The notes beneath the pieces were generated by a model that saw only the letters and a list, made by a program, of their open reading frames with translations, was not told the DNA's origin and ran no database searches. A stretch of DNA of 64,000 nucleotides, taken from assembly GCA_902762615.1 (NCBI GenBank), contig CACWOX010000005.1:1-64000 (forward strand). Reading direction: 5' to 3'. The translations under genes and the position numbers were made by a program. Shown here in pieces: positions 33,658 through 42,301 of this stretch. Positions within the stretch are counted from its first letter, which is position 1, and each line of letters opens with the position of its first letter. This DNA is from an uncultured Ruminococcus sp. Lineage in GTDB: Bacteria > Bacillota > Clostridia > Oscillospirales > Acutalibacteraceae.

Positions 33658-34182
33658 ATGAGAAGTATAGAAGAACTGCTTGCAAGCATAGACGACATAA
33701 TGGACAGAGCCAAGGCTGTTCCCTTCAGCTCCGACAAGTGCATTGTCGATGCGCGTGAGCTTAATTCTGTCCTCGACGAGATCAGAATGAATCTTCCTCA
33801 GGAAATTCGTCAGTCCAAGGCTGTTATGACCGACCGCGACAACATCATCGCTGCCGCTACCAAAGAGGCCGATGAGATTACCGCCAAGGCGCAGGAGAGA
33901 GCAAGAGCGATGGTCAATCAGGAGGCTATCTTCAAAGAAGCAAAGGAAAAGGCGGAGAAGCTCATCAATGCCGCTGAGGAGCAGGCGAACGAGATTCTCA
34001 GAGGCGCATTCACATTCTCTGACAATATTCTGCTCGACACCGAAAACGCGGTCAACCAGAATATCGAGACTGTCAGACAGGCAAGAAAGAACCTGCGCAC
34101 AGCCGTCAAGACCAGAGTTGCTGCCAACAGAGCCAAACAGACCGAAAGCGCCGGACAGCAGTCCGATTCCGAGCAGGAGTAA
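33658..34182 (+). CDS. Coiled-coil protein, ATP synthase b-subunit-like, unknown role
   Basis: A 174-residue soluble protein without signal peptide or membrane helix. Residues 45-150 form a long charged alpha-helical region with Ala and Glu/Lys heptads that resembles the stalk of ATP synthase subunit b and DivIVA-type coiled coils. The family is often found next to coaD/rsmD in Clostridia, to my recollection, but has no known function. RBS AAGGAG precedes ATG 33658. A terminator follows about 80 bp after the stop. Possibly a scaffold for cell-envelope or division processes; this is inference. Confidence 0.7.
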   Translation: MRSIEELLASIDDIMDRAKAVPFSSDKCIVDARELNSVLDEIRMNLPQEIRQSKAVMTDRDNIIAAATKEADEITAKAQERARAMVNQEAIFKEAKEKAEKLINAAEEQANEILRGAFTFSDNILLDTENAVNQNIETVRQARKNLRTAVKTRVAANRAKQTESAGQQSDSEQE

Positions 34183-34260
34183 GTCAACCCAAGCAAAATC
34201 AGGCAGGAGTATTCCGGCAGAAAATCAGCCTGAAAATACATTTGAAATAAAATAAACAGC

Positions 34261-34318
34261 GGCGCTGTCCGTGATTATCCTTAGTTAAAACAGGATGATT
34301 GCAGACAGCGCCTTTTTA
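34261..34318 (+). terminator. Rho-independent terminator
   Basis: Stem GGCGCTGTC (34261-34269) with GACAGCGCC (34304-34312), inner pairs ATCCT/AGGAT, and a T-run. It isolates the dcw cluster from the upstream unit. Confidence 0.85.
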
Positions 34319-34398
34319 GACATAATACTATTCAATAATTAATATATGTTTATAAATAAATTCATTAAAAGTTTTTTTGATAAATCTGCATAAACCGA

Positions 34399-34427
34399 TT
34401 GACATTTTACCTAATTGACCTTATAAT
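34399..34427 (+). promoter_or_regulatory. Main sigma-A promoter of the dcw cluster
   Basis: Perfect TTGACA (34399-34404) and TATAAT (34422-34427) with a 17 bp spacer. Transcription should begin near 34434, just before the first MraZ-like box, giving a leader of about 300 nt. Confidence 0.88.
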
Positions 34428-34436
34428 TAAATCACG

Positions 34437-34486
34437 GTGGGGACTTAGAACATAAAAGTGGGGACTCAAATAATAAAAGTGGGACT
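34437..34486. promoter_or_regulatory. Three MraZ-like boxes with 21-bp period
   Basis: GTGGGGACT at 34437-34445 and 34458-34466 and GTGGGACT at 34479-34486. The starts are exactly 21 bp apart. MraZ of other bacteria binds direct repeats containing a TGGG or GTGG core upstream of its own gene and represses the dcw cluster. The boxes lie just downstream of the -10 element, where bound protein would block initiation or early elongation. Autorepression is inference. Confidence 0.75.
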
Positions 34487-34518
34487 AAAATTATATAAAA
34501 AGTATCCGGAAGCTGTCT

Positions 34519-34543
34519 GACGTGAAAACAATCACGTCTTTTA
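34519..34543 (+). terminator. Terminator-like hairpin in the mraZ leader
   Basis: GACGTGA (34519-34525) pairs with TCACGTC (34532-34538), followed by TTTT. Short stem; possible attenuator. Confidence 0.4.
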
Positions 34544-34731
34544 AACGGCTGCCGACATGGTTTTGTGTTCTGCCAATTATTTTTGATGTATGTTTTTATT
34601 ATACCTGCTATGCTATTATACTTTATCTTTCCCCGCTTGTCAAATAATTATGCAGTACGGGAGCAGATTATTCCGATTGGTTTGATTATTTTTTAAGGGA
34701 CAGGAGTTTTAAGCAAAGGGGGTCGGATCGG

Positions 34732-35151
34732 ATGCTTATCGGCAATGCTGTACATAATCTGGATACAAAGGGTCGAATAGTAATTCCCGCTAAATACCGG
34801 GATGATTTCGGTGCGACAGTCTTTGCGTTAAAGGGCGTCGACGGCTGCATCAGACTCTACCCGCATGAGCAGTTCATGCAGGTCTTGGAAAAGGTGCGCG
34901 GAGGCGACGTCACCAAAAATCACCTGCGACGCAAGATAATGGGTTCGGTCGAGCAGATTTCACTTGACGCGCAGGGACGCATTCTCCTTTCCGAGGGACT
35001 CAGAAGCGAAGCCGGCATTACCGACAGAGTTCGCATGGTCGGCATGTACGACTGGCTCGAACTGTGGAATGAAGCCAGTCTCGAAAAAGCGGACGAGGAG
35101 CTTTCGACGGAGGACGAACTCAAACTCATGGCAGAGCTGGGGCTCGCCTGA
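34732..35151 (+). CDS. mraZ: Transcriptional regulator MraZ
   Basis: A 139-residue protein with two AbrB-like swapped-hairpin domains: the first ends around residue 45 and the second is in the C-terminal half. NLDTKGRIVIPAKYR and SLDAQGRILLSEGLR are the two DXXGR motifs. MraZ forms ring-shaped oligomers that bind direct repeats before its gene and repress the dcw cluster. RBS AAAGGGGGT is 9 bp from ATG. Candidate operator at 34437-34486. The gene rsmH begins 3 bp after its stop codon. Confidence 0.95.
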   Translation: MLIGNAVHNLDTKGRIVIPAKYRDDFGATVFALKGVDGCIRLYPHEQFMQVLEKVRGGDVTKNHLRRKIMGSVEQISLDAQGRILLSEGLRSEAGITDRVRMVGMYDWLELWNEASLEKADEELSTEDELKLMAELGLA

Positions 35152-35154
35152 CGT

Positions 35155-36102
35155 ATGAAAGGCGAGGTGCGAGGCTTGGAATTCAATCATATCCCCGTGC
35201 TTTTTGAAGAAACCATCGCGTCGCTCGGTGTTAAACCGGACGGCGTCTATGTCGACTGCACGGCGGGAGGCGGCAATCACAGCGCCGCCATACTGGAGCG
35301 TCTGGATAACGGCGGCAGACTTATCTGCCTTGACCGCGACCCTGACGCCATAGCAGCTGTCACGGCGAGATTTTCGGGAGACAGCCGCGTAAGCGTGGTA
35401 CACACAAGATACAGTGCGGTAGGCGAGATTCTTGCCGGACTGGGAATACCTGCCGTTGACGGAGTGCTGATGGATATCGGCGTTTCGTCGCATCAGGTGG
35501 ACACTGCCGGGCGCGGATTCTCATTCCACAAGGATGCGCCGCTTGACATGCGCATGAGTCAGGACGGCGTTACAGCCGCCGATCTGTGCAACACAATGAC
35601 ATGGCAGCAGCTTGCCGAAATATTCACTAAGTACGGCGAGGAAAAATTCTCGGTGCGCATAGCGAAGGCAATCTGCACGGCGCGTGAGAGCAAGCCTGTC
35701 GAAACGACCTTTGAACTGGCGGACATCATATCGGGCGCTGTGCCCGCGGCTGCCAAACGTGCGGGACATCCTGCGCGCAAGGTCTTTCAGGCGCTTCGCA
35801 TAGCCGTCAACGACGAGCTGGGCGAACTGGAAAGAGGTCTTCAGGCGGCATTTGAATGCCTGAAGCCGGAGGGAAGGCTGTCGGTGATTACCTTTCACTC
35901 ACTTGAGGACAGAATCGTCAAGCAGACTATGGCAAAATGGTGCGAGGGCTGCACCTGTCCGCCGGAATTTCCGGTGTGCGTGTGCGGCAATAAACCCAAG
36001 GCACGGCTGCTTCACAAAAAGCCGGTTGTGCCTTCGGACGAGGAGCTTGAGCGCAATCCCCGCAGCAGAAGCAGCAAGCTGCGCACGTGCATCAGGCTGT
36101 AA
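35155..36102 (+). CDS. rsmH: 16S rRNA (cytosine1402-N4)-methyltransferase
   Basis: A 315-residue MraW/RsmH enzyme. The diagnostic start is HIPVLFEETIASL; YVDCTAGGGNHSAAIL is the SAM site; MDIGVSSHQVD and GHPARKVFQALRIAVNDEL are the family signatures, and RSSKLR lies at the end. ATG 35155 lies 3 bp after the mraZ stop, but a TTG at 35176 preceded by GCGAGG is an alternative start. It is cotranscribed with mraZ. Confidence 0.95.
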   Translation: MKGEVRGLEFNHIPVLFEETIASLGVKPDGVYVDCTAGGGNHSAAILERLDNGGRLICLDRDPDAIAAVTARFSGDSRVSVVHTRYSAVGEILAGLGIPAVDGVLMDIGVSSHQVDTAGRGFSFHKDAPLDMRMSQDGVTAADLCNTMTWQQLAEIFTKYGEEKFSVRIAKAICTARESKPVETTFELADIISGAVPAAAKRAGHPARKVFQALRIAVNDELGELERGLQAAFECLKPEGRLSVITFHSLEDRIVKQTMAKWCEGCTCPPEFPVCVCGNKPKARLLHKKPVVPSDEELERNPRSRSSKLRTCIRL

Positions 36103-36174
36103 ATTTGAGAGCAGATCAGTTGCGGATATTTCCTGCAATGCAATATAAAAAATCTACAACAGGGGGAAGTCAGA

Positions 36175-36672
36175 ATGGTAAACTTTAACGGGAGCAATGC
36201 TTATAAGATGCGCTACGAAGACGGCGCCGCACAGAAAAAGAAAAAGGAACAGCCGGCTGCACCTGCCAAGAAACATATCAGACCGAATATGACAGTGAAG
36301 CTTAACAGAAAAAGAGAGACGAAGCCGGCGCTTGCTCTGAAACGTCCCAAAAGCAAGGTCAGATCGCTCAATGACGGGGAAATCCGCATGCTCTTTGCGG
36401 CAGGCTTTGCATTCTTTGTGTTTATCACGTTTTTTGCGTTTACAATGCGCTGTCATGCCAATGATAATGAGCTTACTCTGATCATTGAAAGCAGGAAGCA
36501 AGTGCTTGCTTCGCTCGAACACGATTATTCGGTGCTTGTAGTCAAGCGTGACAACCTTCTGTCTGAGGCAGCTGTTGAAGCATATGCAAGTCAGAATCTG
36601 GGTATGCAGAAAAGAGACAATCATCAGATGAAGTGGTTTGAAGTAAGCTGGGGCGACGATTTCGACGATTAA
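36175..36672 (+). CDS. ftsL: Cell division protein FtsL-like (septum-formation initiator type)
   Basis: A 165-residue bitopic protein: a basic cytoplasmic N-terminus of about 75 residues, one transmembrane helix (about 80-96), then an extracytoplasmic coiled coil of about 50 residues ending with EAYASQNLGMQK, the FtsL/DivIC pattern. It would join FtsQ(DivIB) and DivIC to activate FtsW and the PBP. The assignment rests on topology and position between rsmH and the PBP. RBS GGGGGAAG precedes ATG 36175. The basic N-terminus is longer than in model FtsL. Confidence 0.8.
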   Translation: MVNFNGSNAYKMRYEDGAAQKKKKEQPAAPAKKHIRPNMTVKLNRKRETKPALALKRPKSKVRSLNDGEIRMLFAAGFAFFVFITFFAFTMRCHANDNELTLIIESRKQVLASLEHDYSVLVVKRDNLLSEAAVEAYASQNLGMQKRDNHQMKWFEVSWGDDFDD

Positions 36673-36748
36673 TCGGTCGATAATGGGTTGATTATGCTTT
36701 TTGACCGGTTTCTGCGGCATACTTTCATTGAAAACACAATAAATATGC

Positions 36749-36837
36749 AATAGGCGAATGCATCAGTGTCGCTTACCGGTTCATTCGCCTGTTATTGTTC
36801 AGCGTGAGAGTTAAGATATTTTCTTGACTCTCGTTTT
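36749..36837 (+). other. Two hairpins between ftsL and the PBP gene
   Basis: Hairpin A pairs 36749-36760 with 36782-36796 (AGGCGAATG/CATTCGCCT core). Hairpin B pairs 36806-36816 with 36822-36832 (11 bp, one wobble), followed by GTTTTAG. They could reduce read-through into the PBP gene, or set its level. Confidence 0.5.
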
Positions 36838-36869
36838 AGTTGAAAGCATAATATTATGGAGGCACCGAT

Positions 36870-39317
36870 TTGATTAAAAAAATACAATCATTCATTACAC
36901 GATATTTCAGACGGTATAAGGGACTTGACAGATTTTCTGCCAGATTTACGGTAGTCACGTTATTTATTGGCATTTTTGTCATTGCGATTATTTTTAATCT
37001 TTTCAAGCTTATGGTGTTTGAAAAGGACGAAAATCAACAGAGAGCAGCCTCGCAGCAGCTAAAGACAGTGACGCTGCCGGCGAAAAGAGGCACTATATTC
37101 GACAAAAACGGCGAAAAGCTCGTTCAGAGCGCTGCTGCATGGATAGTGGAGCTGAATCCGAAAGCGATGAGCGCAAACTATTCCGACGCTGAGCATGAAG
37201 AAATCTGCCACACGATTTCGGAAATACTCGGAGTCAACTATGAAACCGTACTTAAAAGAAGCAAAATGAATTCCAGCACTGCCAGACTCACCAAGAAGGC
37301 GGATAAAGACCAGAAGGATAAGCTGAACGCCTATATCTTCCGCGATGTTTTCTATGGTAAGGTGGAGGAGAAGGATGAGAACGGCGAGAGCAAAAAGGTG
37401 GAAAGGATATTTTTCACCGACAAAGTGATGGCAGGAGAGTATCCTGAGCTGAACGTCAAAGGGAAAGAAGAAGTCTACCTTGGAGATATTGAGCTTACTC
37501 ATGAAAAGGAGTACAGGTACATCAAGGGCGTTACCTTATTTGACGATACCAACAGATATTACTATCACGACACTCCGATAGCTGCCAATGTTCTGGGCTA
37601 TACCAATTTCGACAATGAAGGCTCAGTGGGGATTGAAAGCTATTATAACGACGAACTCAGCGGAGTGGAAGGAAGCAAGATCTCAGCCAAAAATTCCATG
37701 GGCGGCGAAATGCCCTTCGATTACAATGACAGTAAGCAGGAACCTATCGACGGCAACGACATAACGCTGACGCTTGACGCCAATGTGCAGACCATGCTGG
37801 AAAAATACCTTCGTCAGGCGGTTATAGACAACGATGTGCAGAATCACGCTGCCGGCATCATAATGAATGTAAATACCGGAGCGATCTTAGCCATGGCGAC
37901 AATGCCGGACTACGACCCGGCTGAGTATCAGACGATCACCGATCCGGTTGCCCTGAAAAAGATAAGCGCCATTGAGGATCCCACCGAAAAGAATAAGGCG
38001 ATCCTTGAGGCGCAGCAGGAACAATGGCGCAACAAAGCGGTTAACGATACGTATGAGCCGGGTTCGGTTTTCAAACCGATCACGATGTCTTCGGCGCTCG
38101 AAGAGGGCGTTGCCACAATGGACGATACTTTTGTCTGTAAGGGATATCACATCGTTGGCAAGAGAAGGATAAAGTGCGCCAACAAAGGGGGACACGGTCA
38201 CGAGACGCTGACGCAGGCAATGATGAATTCCTGCAACCCTGCTCTGATGGAACTGGGCGAGCGATTGGGAATCGCCAATTTCTCAAAGTATTTCAAATCA
38301 TACGGGCTTACAGCTGCGACCGGAATAGATCTTCCGGGTGAATCCGCCGGCATGTATCATCATGAGGAGGATATGACTCCGCTTGATCTTGCCGAGGAAT
38401 CCTTCGGTCAGTCGATGACAGTCACTCCGATACAGATGATTACGGCATTTTCGGCAGTCGTCAACGGAGGATATCTGCTCAAGCCTTACATCGTGGACAA
38501 TATCACCGATCCCAACGGCAATATTGTGCTCAGCAAGCAGAAGGTTGTAAGACGTCAGGTCATTTCCGAAGAAACATCCGCCAAAATGCGTGAGATTCTG
38601 GAAGCGACGGCGAACAAGGGCGGCACGGCGCATAACGTCTATCTTGCCGGATACCGTATAGGCGGCAAGACCGGAACATCCGAAAAAATAGCCAAGCAAG
38701 CCATTTCCAAGGATAACAAAAGTCTGTATATCGCATCCTTCTGCGGTATTGCGCCCATAGACAATCCCGAGGTGGCGGTGCTCATCGTGCTTGACGAGCC
38801 TCAGGGCAAAAAACACAGCGGCGGCTCTATTGCAGCTCCGGTGGTTCGCGGCATATTCAGCGAACTGCTGCCTTATCTCGGAGTGGACACCATTTACTCC
38901 GAGGATGATATGCGCCTGATGGACACCTTCGTTCCCAATGTTTCAGGTCAAAGCAAGGACGACGCGGTTCATACGCTTGAACAGAAGGGCTTCACCGTGA
39001 GAGTCATAGGGGACGGCGACACTGTTACCGCTCAGATACCTGCCGGCGGCAAGACTGCTCCCAAGTCCTGCACGGTAGTGCTCACCACCGAAACCAAGGG
39101 TGAGGTGCCAACCACAACGGTTCCCAACCTTGTGGGTCTGAGTCTTTCAAAGGTGGCGTATGCCGTCAAGAACAAGAACCTCAACATCAGATATGCCGGC
39201 ACAGGATACGACAGCACCAGCGGTCTGTCCGTGACGCAGGACATTCCCGCGGGCAGTGTTGTCGAGGAAGGCACGGTGGTCACGGTGGAATTCACTGTTG
39301 ACGGTATAAACGACTGA
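36870..39317 (+). CDS. Class B penicillin-binding protein with two PASTA domains (PBP2x/SpoVD type)
   Basis: An 815-residue septal transpeptidase. A TM helix lies near residues 27-49, then the dimerisation domain with RGTIFDKNGEKL, then the transpeptidase domain with active-site SVFKPITM (SxxK), SCN in NSCNPALM, and KTGTSEK. Two C-terminal PASTA repeats begin at FVPNVSGQSKDDAV and TVPNLVGLSLSKVAY. It cross-links the peptidoglycan polymerised by FtsW. Whether it is the vegetative PBP2x/FtsI or the spore cortex SpoVD cannot be decided. The start is TTG 36870 with GGAGG upstream. The dimerisation domain contains a charged insert near residues 140-200. Confidence 0.93.
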   Translation: MIKKIQSFITRYFRRYKGLDRFSARFTVVTLFIGIFVIAIIFNLFKLMVFEKDENQQRAASQQLKTVTLPAKRGTIFDKNGEKLVQSAAAWIVELNPKAMSANYSDAEHEEICHTISEILGVNYETVLKRSKMNSSTARLTKKADKDQKDKLNAYIFRDVFYGKVEEKDENGESKKVERIFFTDKVMAGEYPELNVKGKEEVYLGDIELTHEKEYRYIKGVTLFDDTNRYYYHDTPIAANVLGYTNFDNEGSVGIESYYNDELSGVEGSKISAKNSMGGEMPFDYNDSKQEPIDGNDITLTLDANVQTMLEKYLRQAVIDNDVQNHAAGIIMNVNTGAILAMATMPDYDPAEYQTITDPVALKKISAIEDPTEKNKAILEAQQEQWRNKAVNDTYEPGSVFKPITMSSALEEGVATMDDTFVCKGYHIVGKRRIKCANKGGHGHETLTQAMMNSCNPALMELGERLGIANFSKYFKSYGLTAATGIDLPGESAGMYHHEEDMTPLDLAEESFGQSMTVTPIQMITAFSAVVNGGYLLKPYIVDNITDPNGNIVLSKQKVVRRQVISEETSAKMREILEATANKGGTAHNVYLAGYRIGGKTGTSEKIAKQAISKDNKSLYIASFCGIAPIDNPEVAVLIVLDEPQGKKHSGGSIAAPVVRGIFSELLPYLGVDTIYSEDDMRLMDTFVPNVSGQSKDDAVHTLEQKGFTVRVIGDGDTVTAQIPAGGKTAPKSCTVVLTTETKGEVPTTTVPNLVGLSLSKVAYAVKNKNLNIRYAGTGYDSTSGLSVTQDIPAGSVVEEGTVVTVEFTVDGIND

Positions 39318-39419
39318 TACTTTGCTATAATAACCAATAAGCAGAAAGCAAAAAGCACTTTATGTTCGGAATATTGAAAAAAACACTCTTATACTATTGT
39401 AAAGGGATGAATTAAAACC

Positions 39420-40862
39420 ATGCGGCTTTCAGAAGTAATGGGCGGCGTAAAATATACGGGCAGCGTATCCGACTGCGAAATCACCGATCTCACGTCGGAT
39501 TCAAGAAAGGTTTCGGAAGGCGTCGTCTTCCTATGCATCAAAGGTCTCAAGAGCGACGGGCACGATTTTGCCGCTGCGGCTGCGGCTAACGGGGCGGCTG
39601 CGATCGTCTGCGAACGTGATCTGGGGCTTGACAATCAATTGCTGGTTGACTCCACGCGCGAGGCATTCTCGATGATGTGCGAGAATTTCATGGGACATCC
39701 GCTGGACAGACTCAAGCTGATCGGCGTTACAGGCACCAACGGAAAGACATCCACTACATTCATCACCAAGCAGGTGCTTGAAAGAAGCGGTCACAAATGC
39801 GGTCTTATCGGCACGATTCAGAATATGATAGGGGACGAAGTGCTTCACACCGAATACACCACTCCCGACACATACGAACTTCACAGGCTCTTTGCCAGAA
39901 TGGCTGAAGCAGAGTGCGAGTTCGCGGTGATGGAGGTTTCATCTCACGCGCTCGAACAGGGACGCGTTGCGGGTCTGCACTTTGCAGCCGCTTGTTTTAC
40001 CAATCTCAGCGAGGATCATCTCGATTTCCACGGCACCATGGAGGCGTATTTCGGCGCAAAGGCAAAGCTCTTTGGCATGACCGACTGCGCTATCATCAAT
40101 ATTGACGACGAATGGGGCAATAAGCTGCGCATTGATGACCGAGTGGAGCTGGTCACTTACGGCATTGAAAATGATCTCGCAGATCTCACTGCCAGAAACG
40201 TGGAATTCTTTGCCGACGGCGTGGGCTTTACTCTCTGCGCCATGGGCGGCGAATACAAGGTCAAGGTGCCGACTCCCGGCAGATTTTCGGCGTACAATGC
40301 CCTGAGCGCAGCCGGATGTGCCCTTGCGGTCGGAGCTTCCCCCGAGGCTGTAGCCGAAGCGCTCAACCGTTCCATTGGCATTAAGGGCAGAGCGGAAGTT
40401 TTTCCGACGGGACGCGATTTCACCATTATTCTCGACTATGCGCACACCCCCGACGGTGTGGAGAATATTCTCAGCTCTATGCGTGCTGTTTCCAAGGGCA
40501 GACTGGTATCCCTGCTGGGCTGCGGCGGCGACCGCGACCCCTACAAGCGTCCGATCATGGGCGAAGCGGCGGCGAGACTTTCGGATTTCGTCATAGTTAC
40601 CTCCGACAACCCCCGCACAGAGGATCCCGAGGAAATTATCAGACAGATACTTCCCGGTGTGGAGCAGCACGACACCCCCTACACCGTTATCGTTAACCGC
40701 CGCGAAGCCATGAAATACGCGGTGGAACACGCTCAGCCGGGCGATGTGATCGTTATGGCAGGCAAGGGACATGAGGATTATCAGATCATAGGCAAGGTCA
40801 AAATTCACTTTGACGAGCGAGAAGTGCTGAGAGAAATCTTCGATGCACTTGACATGGAGTAA
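39420..40862 (+). CDS. murE: UDP-MurNAc-L-Ala-D-Glu:meso-diaminopimelate ligase
   Basis: A 480-residue Mur ligase that adds the third amino acid to the UDP-MurNAc dipeptide. The ATP site GTNGKTS is at 105-111. DNPR at 396-399 contacts meso-diaminopimelate, so the peptide probably contains mDAP and not lysine. Central motifs TPDTYELH, EVSSHAL and YAHTPDGVE are present. RBS AAAGGGA precedes ATG 39420. The murF gene starts 16 bp after the stop codon. Confidence 0.95.
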   Translation: MRLSEVMGGVKYTGSVSDCEITDLTSDSRKVSEGVVFLCIKGLKSDGHDFAAAAAANGAAAIVCERDLGLDNQLLVDSTREAFSMMCENFMGHPLDRLKLIGVTGTNGKTSTTFITKQVLERSGHKCGLIGTIQNMIGDEVLHTEYTTPDTYELHRLFARMAEAECEFAVMEVSSHALEQGRVAGLHFAAACFTNLSEDHLDFHGTMEAYFGAKAKLFGMTDCAIINIDDEWGNKLRIDDRVELVTYGIENDLADLTARNVEFFADGVGFTLCAMGGEYKVKVPTPGRFSAYNALSAAGCALAVGASPEAVAEALNRSIGIKGRAEVFPTGRDFTIILDYAHTPDGVENILSSMRAVSKGRLVSLLGCGGDRDPYKRPIMGEAAARLSDFVIVTSDNPRTEDPEEIIRQILPGVEQHDTPYTVIVNRREAMKYAVEHAQPGDVIVMAGKGHEDYQIIGKVKIHFDEREVLREIFDALDME

Positions 40863-40878
40863 AGGGTGATATATTATA

Positions 40879-42249
40879 ATGGATAGCATGCAACTTACCG
40901 AGATAGCCTCCGCACTGGGAGCCGACTCGTCGGTATATCCCGACAGAGAGGTGACAAACGTCACTCTCGACAGCCGCGAGATAAATGAAGGCTCTCTTTT
41001 CATCGCCGTCAAGGGAGAACGCTTCGACGCGCACGATTTTGTGCCGGATGTACTGGCAAAGGGGGCTGCGGCTGCCGTTTGCAGCAAACGGCTCGAAGGC
41101 GTGCCGCAGGACAGAGTGATTTATGTGCCCGACACACGACTGGCTCTGCTGGCTCTGGCAAAGTACTACAGGTCTAAATTTGACATTCCCGTGGTGGGAC
41201 TCACCGGCTCGGTCGGAAAAACAACGACCAAGGAAATGGTGGCGGCGGTACTTTCGCAGAAATACAGAACGCTTGCCACGCAGGGCAATTTCAATAACGA
41301 AATCGGTCTGCCGAAAATGTGTTTCAAGCTGGACAGCAGCTGCGAAGCAGCGGTCTTTGAGATGGGGATGAGCGGCTTTGGCGAAATCAGCCGTCTGACG
41401 GATACCGCTCGTCCGACTGTCGGCATTATTACCAATATCGGCGTATCCCACATTGAAATGCTCGGCTCGCGCGAGGGAATACTGAAGGCTAAGATGGAAA
41501 TACTGGAGGGTATGTCGCCTGAATCGCCGCTGATTATCAACGGCGACAACGATCTTCTCCCCAAGGGAGTGGAGGGTATACCCAATCCTGTTGTGGTTTG
41601 CGGAATATCCTGCAAGGACGCCGACTGCCGTGCCGAGAACATTGAGCAGCACAGCGACTCCATGCGCTTTGTGATAAACTTCCGCGGCTCCCGCTACCAG
41701 GTGGAGCTTCCCGCGGTGGGTATGCACAATGTCTACAACGCCTGCATAGCCTTCGCCTGCGGCATGCTGCTGGGAGTTACACCGGAACAGGCTGTCAAGG
41801 GACTCTCTGCGTATGTGCCTGCCGGAATGCGTCAGAAAATAGTCAGACGCGGCGGAATAACCGTCATCGAGGACTGCTACAACGCAAGCCCCGATTCCAT
41901 CAAGGCGTCGCTGAGAGTGCTTCACGATCTTGACTGCACCCGCAGGATTGCCGTTCTGGGCGATATGAAGGAGCTGGGAAGCTATTCCCGCCATGCGCAT
42001 CTGGAATGCGGCAGGGTGGCAGCCGAAAACGGCATTGACGTGCTGCTCGCGTACGGACCGGAGGCGCAGGGATACATCGACGGCGCGGAAGGAAAGATTC
42101 CCTTGGCGATGCACTTTGATGACAAGCGTGAGCTGGTGCTTAAACTCTGCTCTATGCTTAATGAGGGCGACGCCATACTCTTCAAGGCGAGCAGGGCAAT
42201 GAAGCTGGAGGAAGCTATTGAATCGGTATATGAAGTGATTGCCGGGTGA
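40879..42249 (+). CDS. murF: UDP-MurNAc-tripeptide:D-Ala-D-Ala ligase
   Basis: A 456-residue Mur ligase that adds D-Ala-D-Ala to complete the pentapeptide. The ATP site is TGSVGKTTTKEM (near residue 113); the acidic and central-domain motifs are EMGMSGFGEI and DCYNASPDS. Length fits the family. It lies between murE and mraY, consistent with lipid II synthesis in one operon. The gene is complete and in frame. Confidence 0.95.
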   Translation: MDSMQLTEIASALGADSSVYPDREVTNVTLDSREINEGSLFIAVKGERFDAHDFVPDVLAKGAAAAVCSKRLEGVPQDRVIYVPDTRLALLALAKYYRSKFDIPVVGLTGSVGKTTTKEMVAAVLSQKYRTLATQGNFNNEIGLPKMCFKLDSSCEAAVFEMGMSGFGEISRLTDTARPTVGIITNIGVSHIEMLGSREGILKAKMEILEGMSPESPLIINGDNDLLPKGVEGIPNPVVVCGISCKDADCRAENIEQHSDSMRFVINFRGSRYQVELPAVGMHNVYNACIAFACGMLLGVTPEQAVKGLSAYVPAGMRQKIVRRGGITVIEDCYNASPDSIKASLRVLHDLDCTRRIAVLGDMKELGSYSRHAHLECGRVAAENGIDVLLAYGPEAQGYIDGAEGKIPLAMHFDDKRELVLKLCSMLNEGDAILFKASRAMKLEEAIESVYEVIAG

Positions 42250-42301
42250 TAAGGCAGTTGCCGGGCATGAATCTTATAAAATTTAAGGATGGTAATCACA
42301 A

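Larger units (their letters stand above)
34319..34731. other. Intergenic and leader region before mraZ
   Basis: About 410 bp, AT-rich, without a gene. It holds the dcw promoter (34399-34427), three MraZ-like boxes (34437-34486), a terminator-like hairpin (34519-34543) and a long leader up to ATG 34732. Confidence 0.75.

Noticed and set aside
34437-34486. Start of a CRISPR array
   Set aside because: Only three 8-9 bp repeats with AT-rich spacers directly after a promoter; position before mraZ fits an operator.
36870-39317. Sporulation-specific SpoVD as a firm call
   Set aside because: PASTA domains and location do not separate SpoVD from PBP2x; no sporulation gene is seen in the window.
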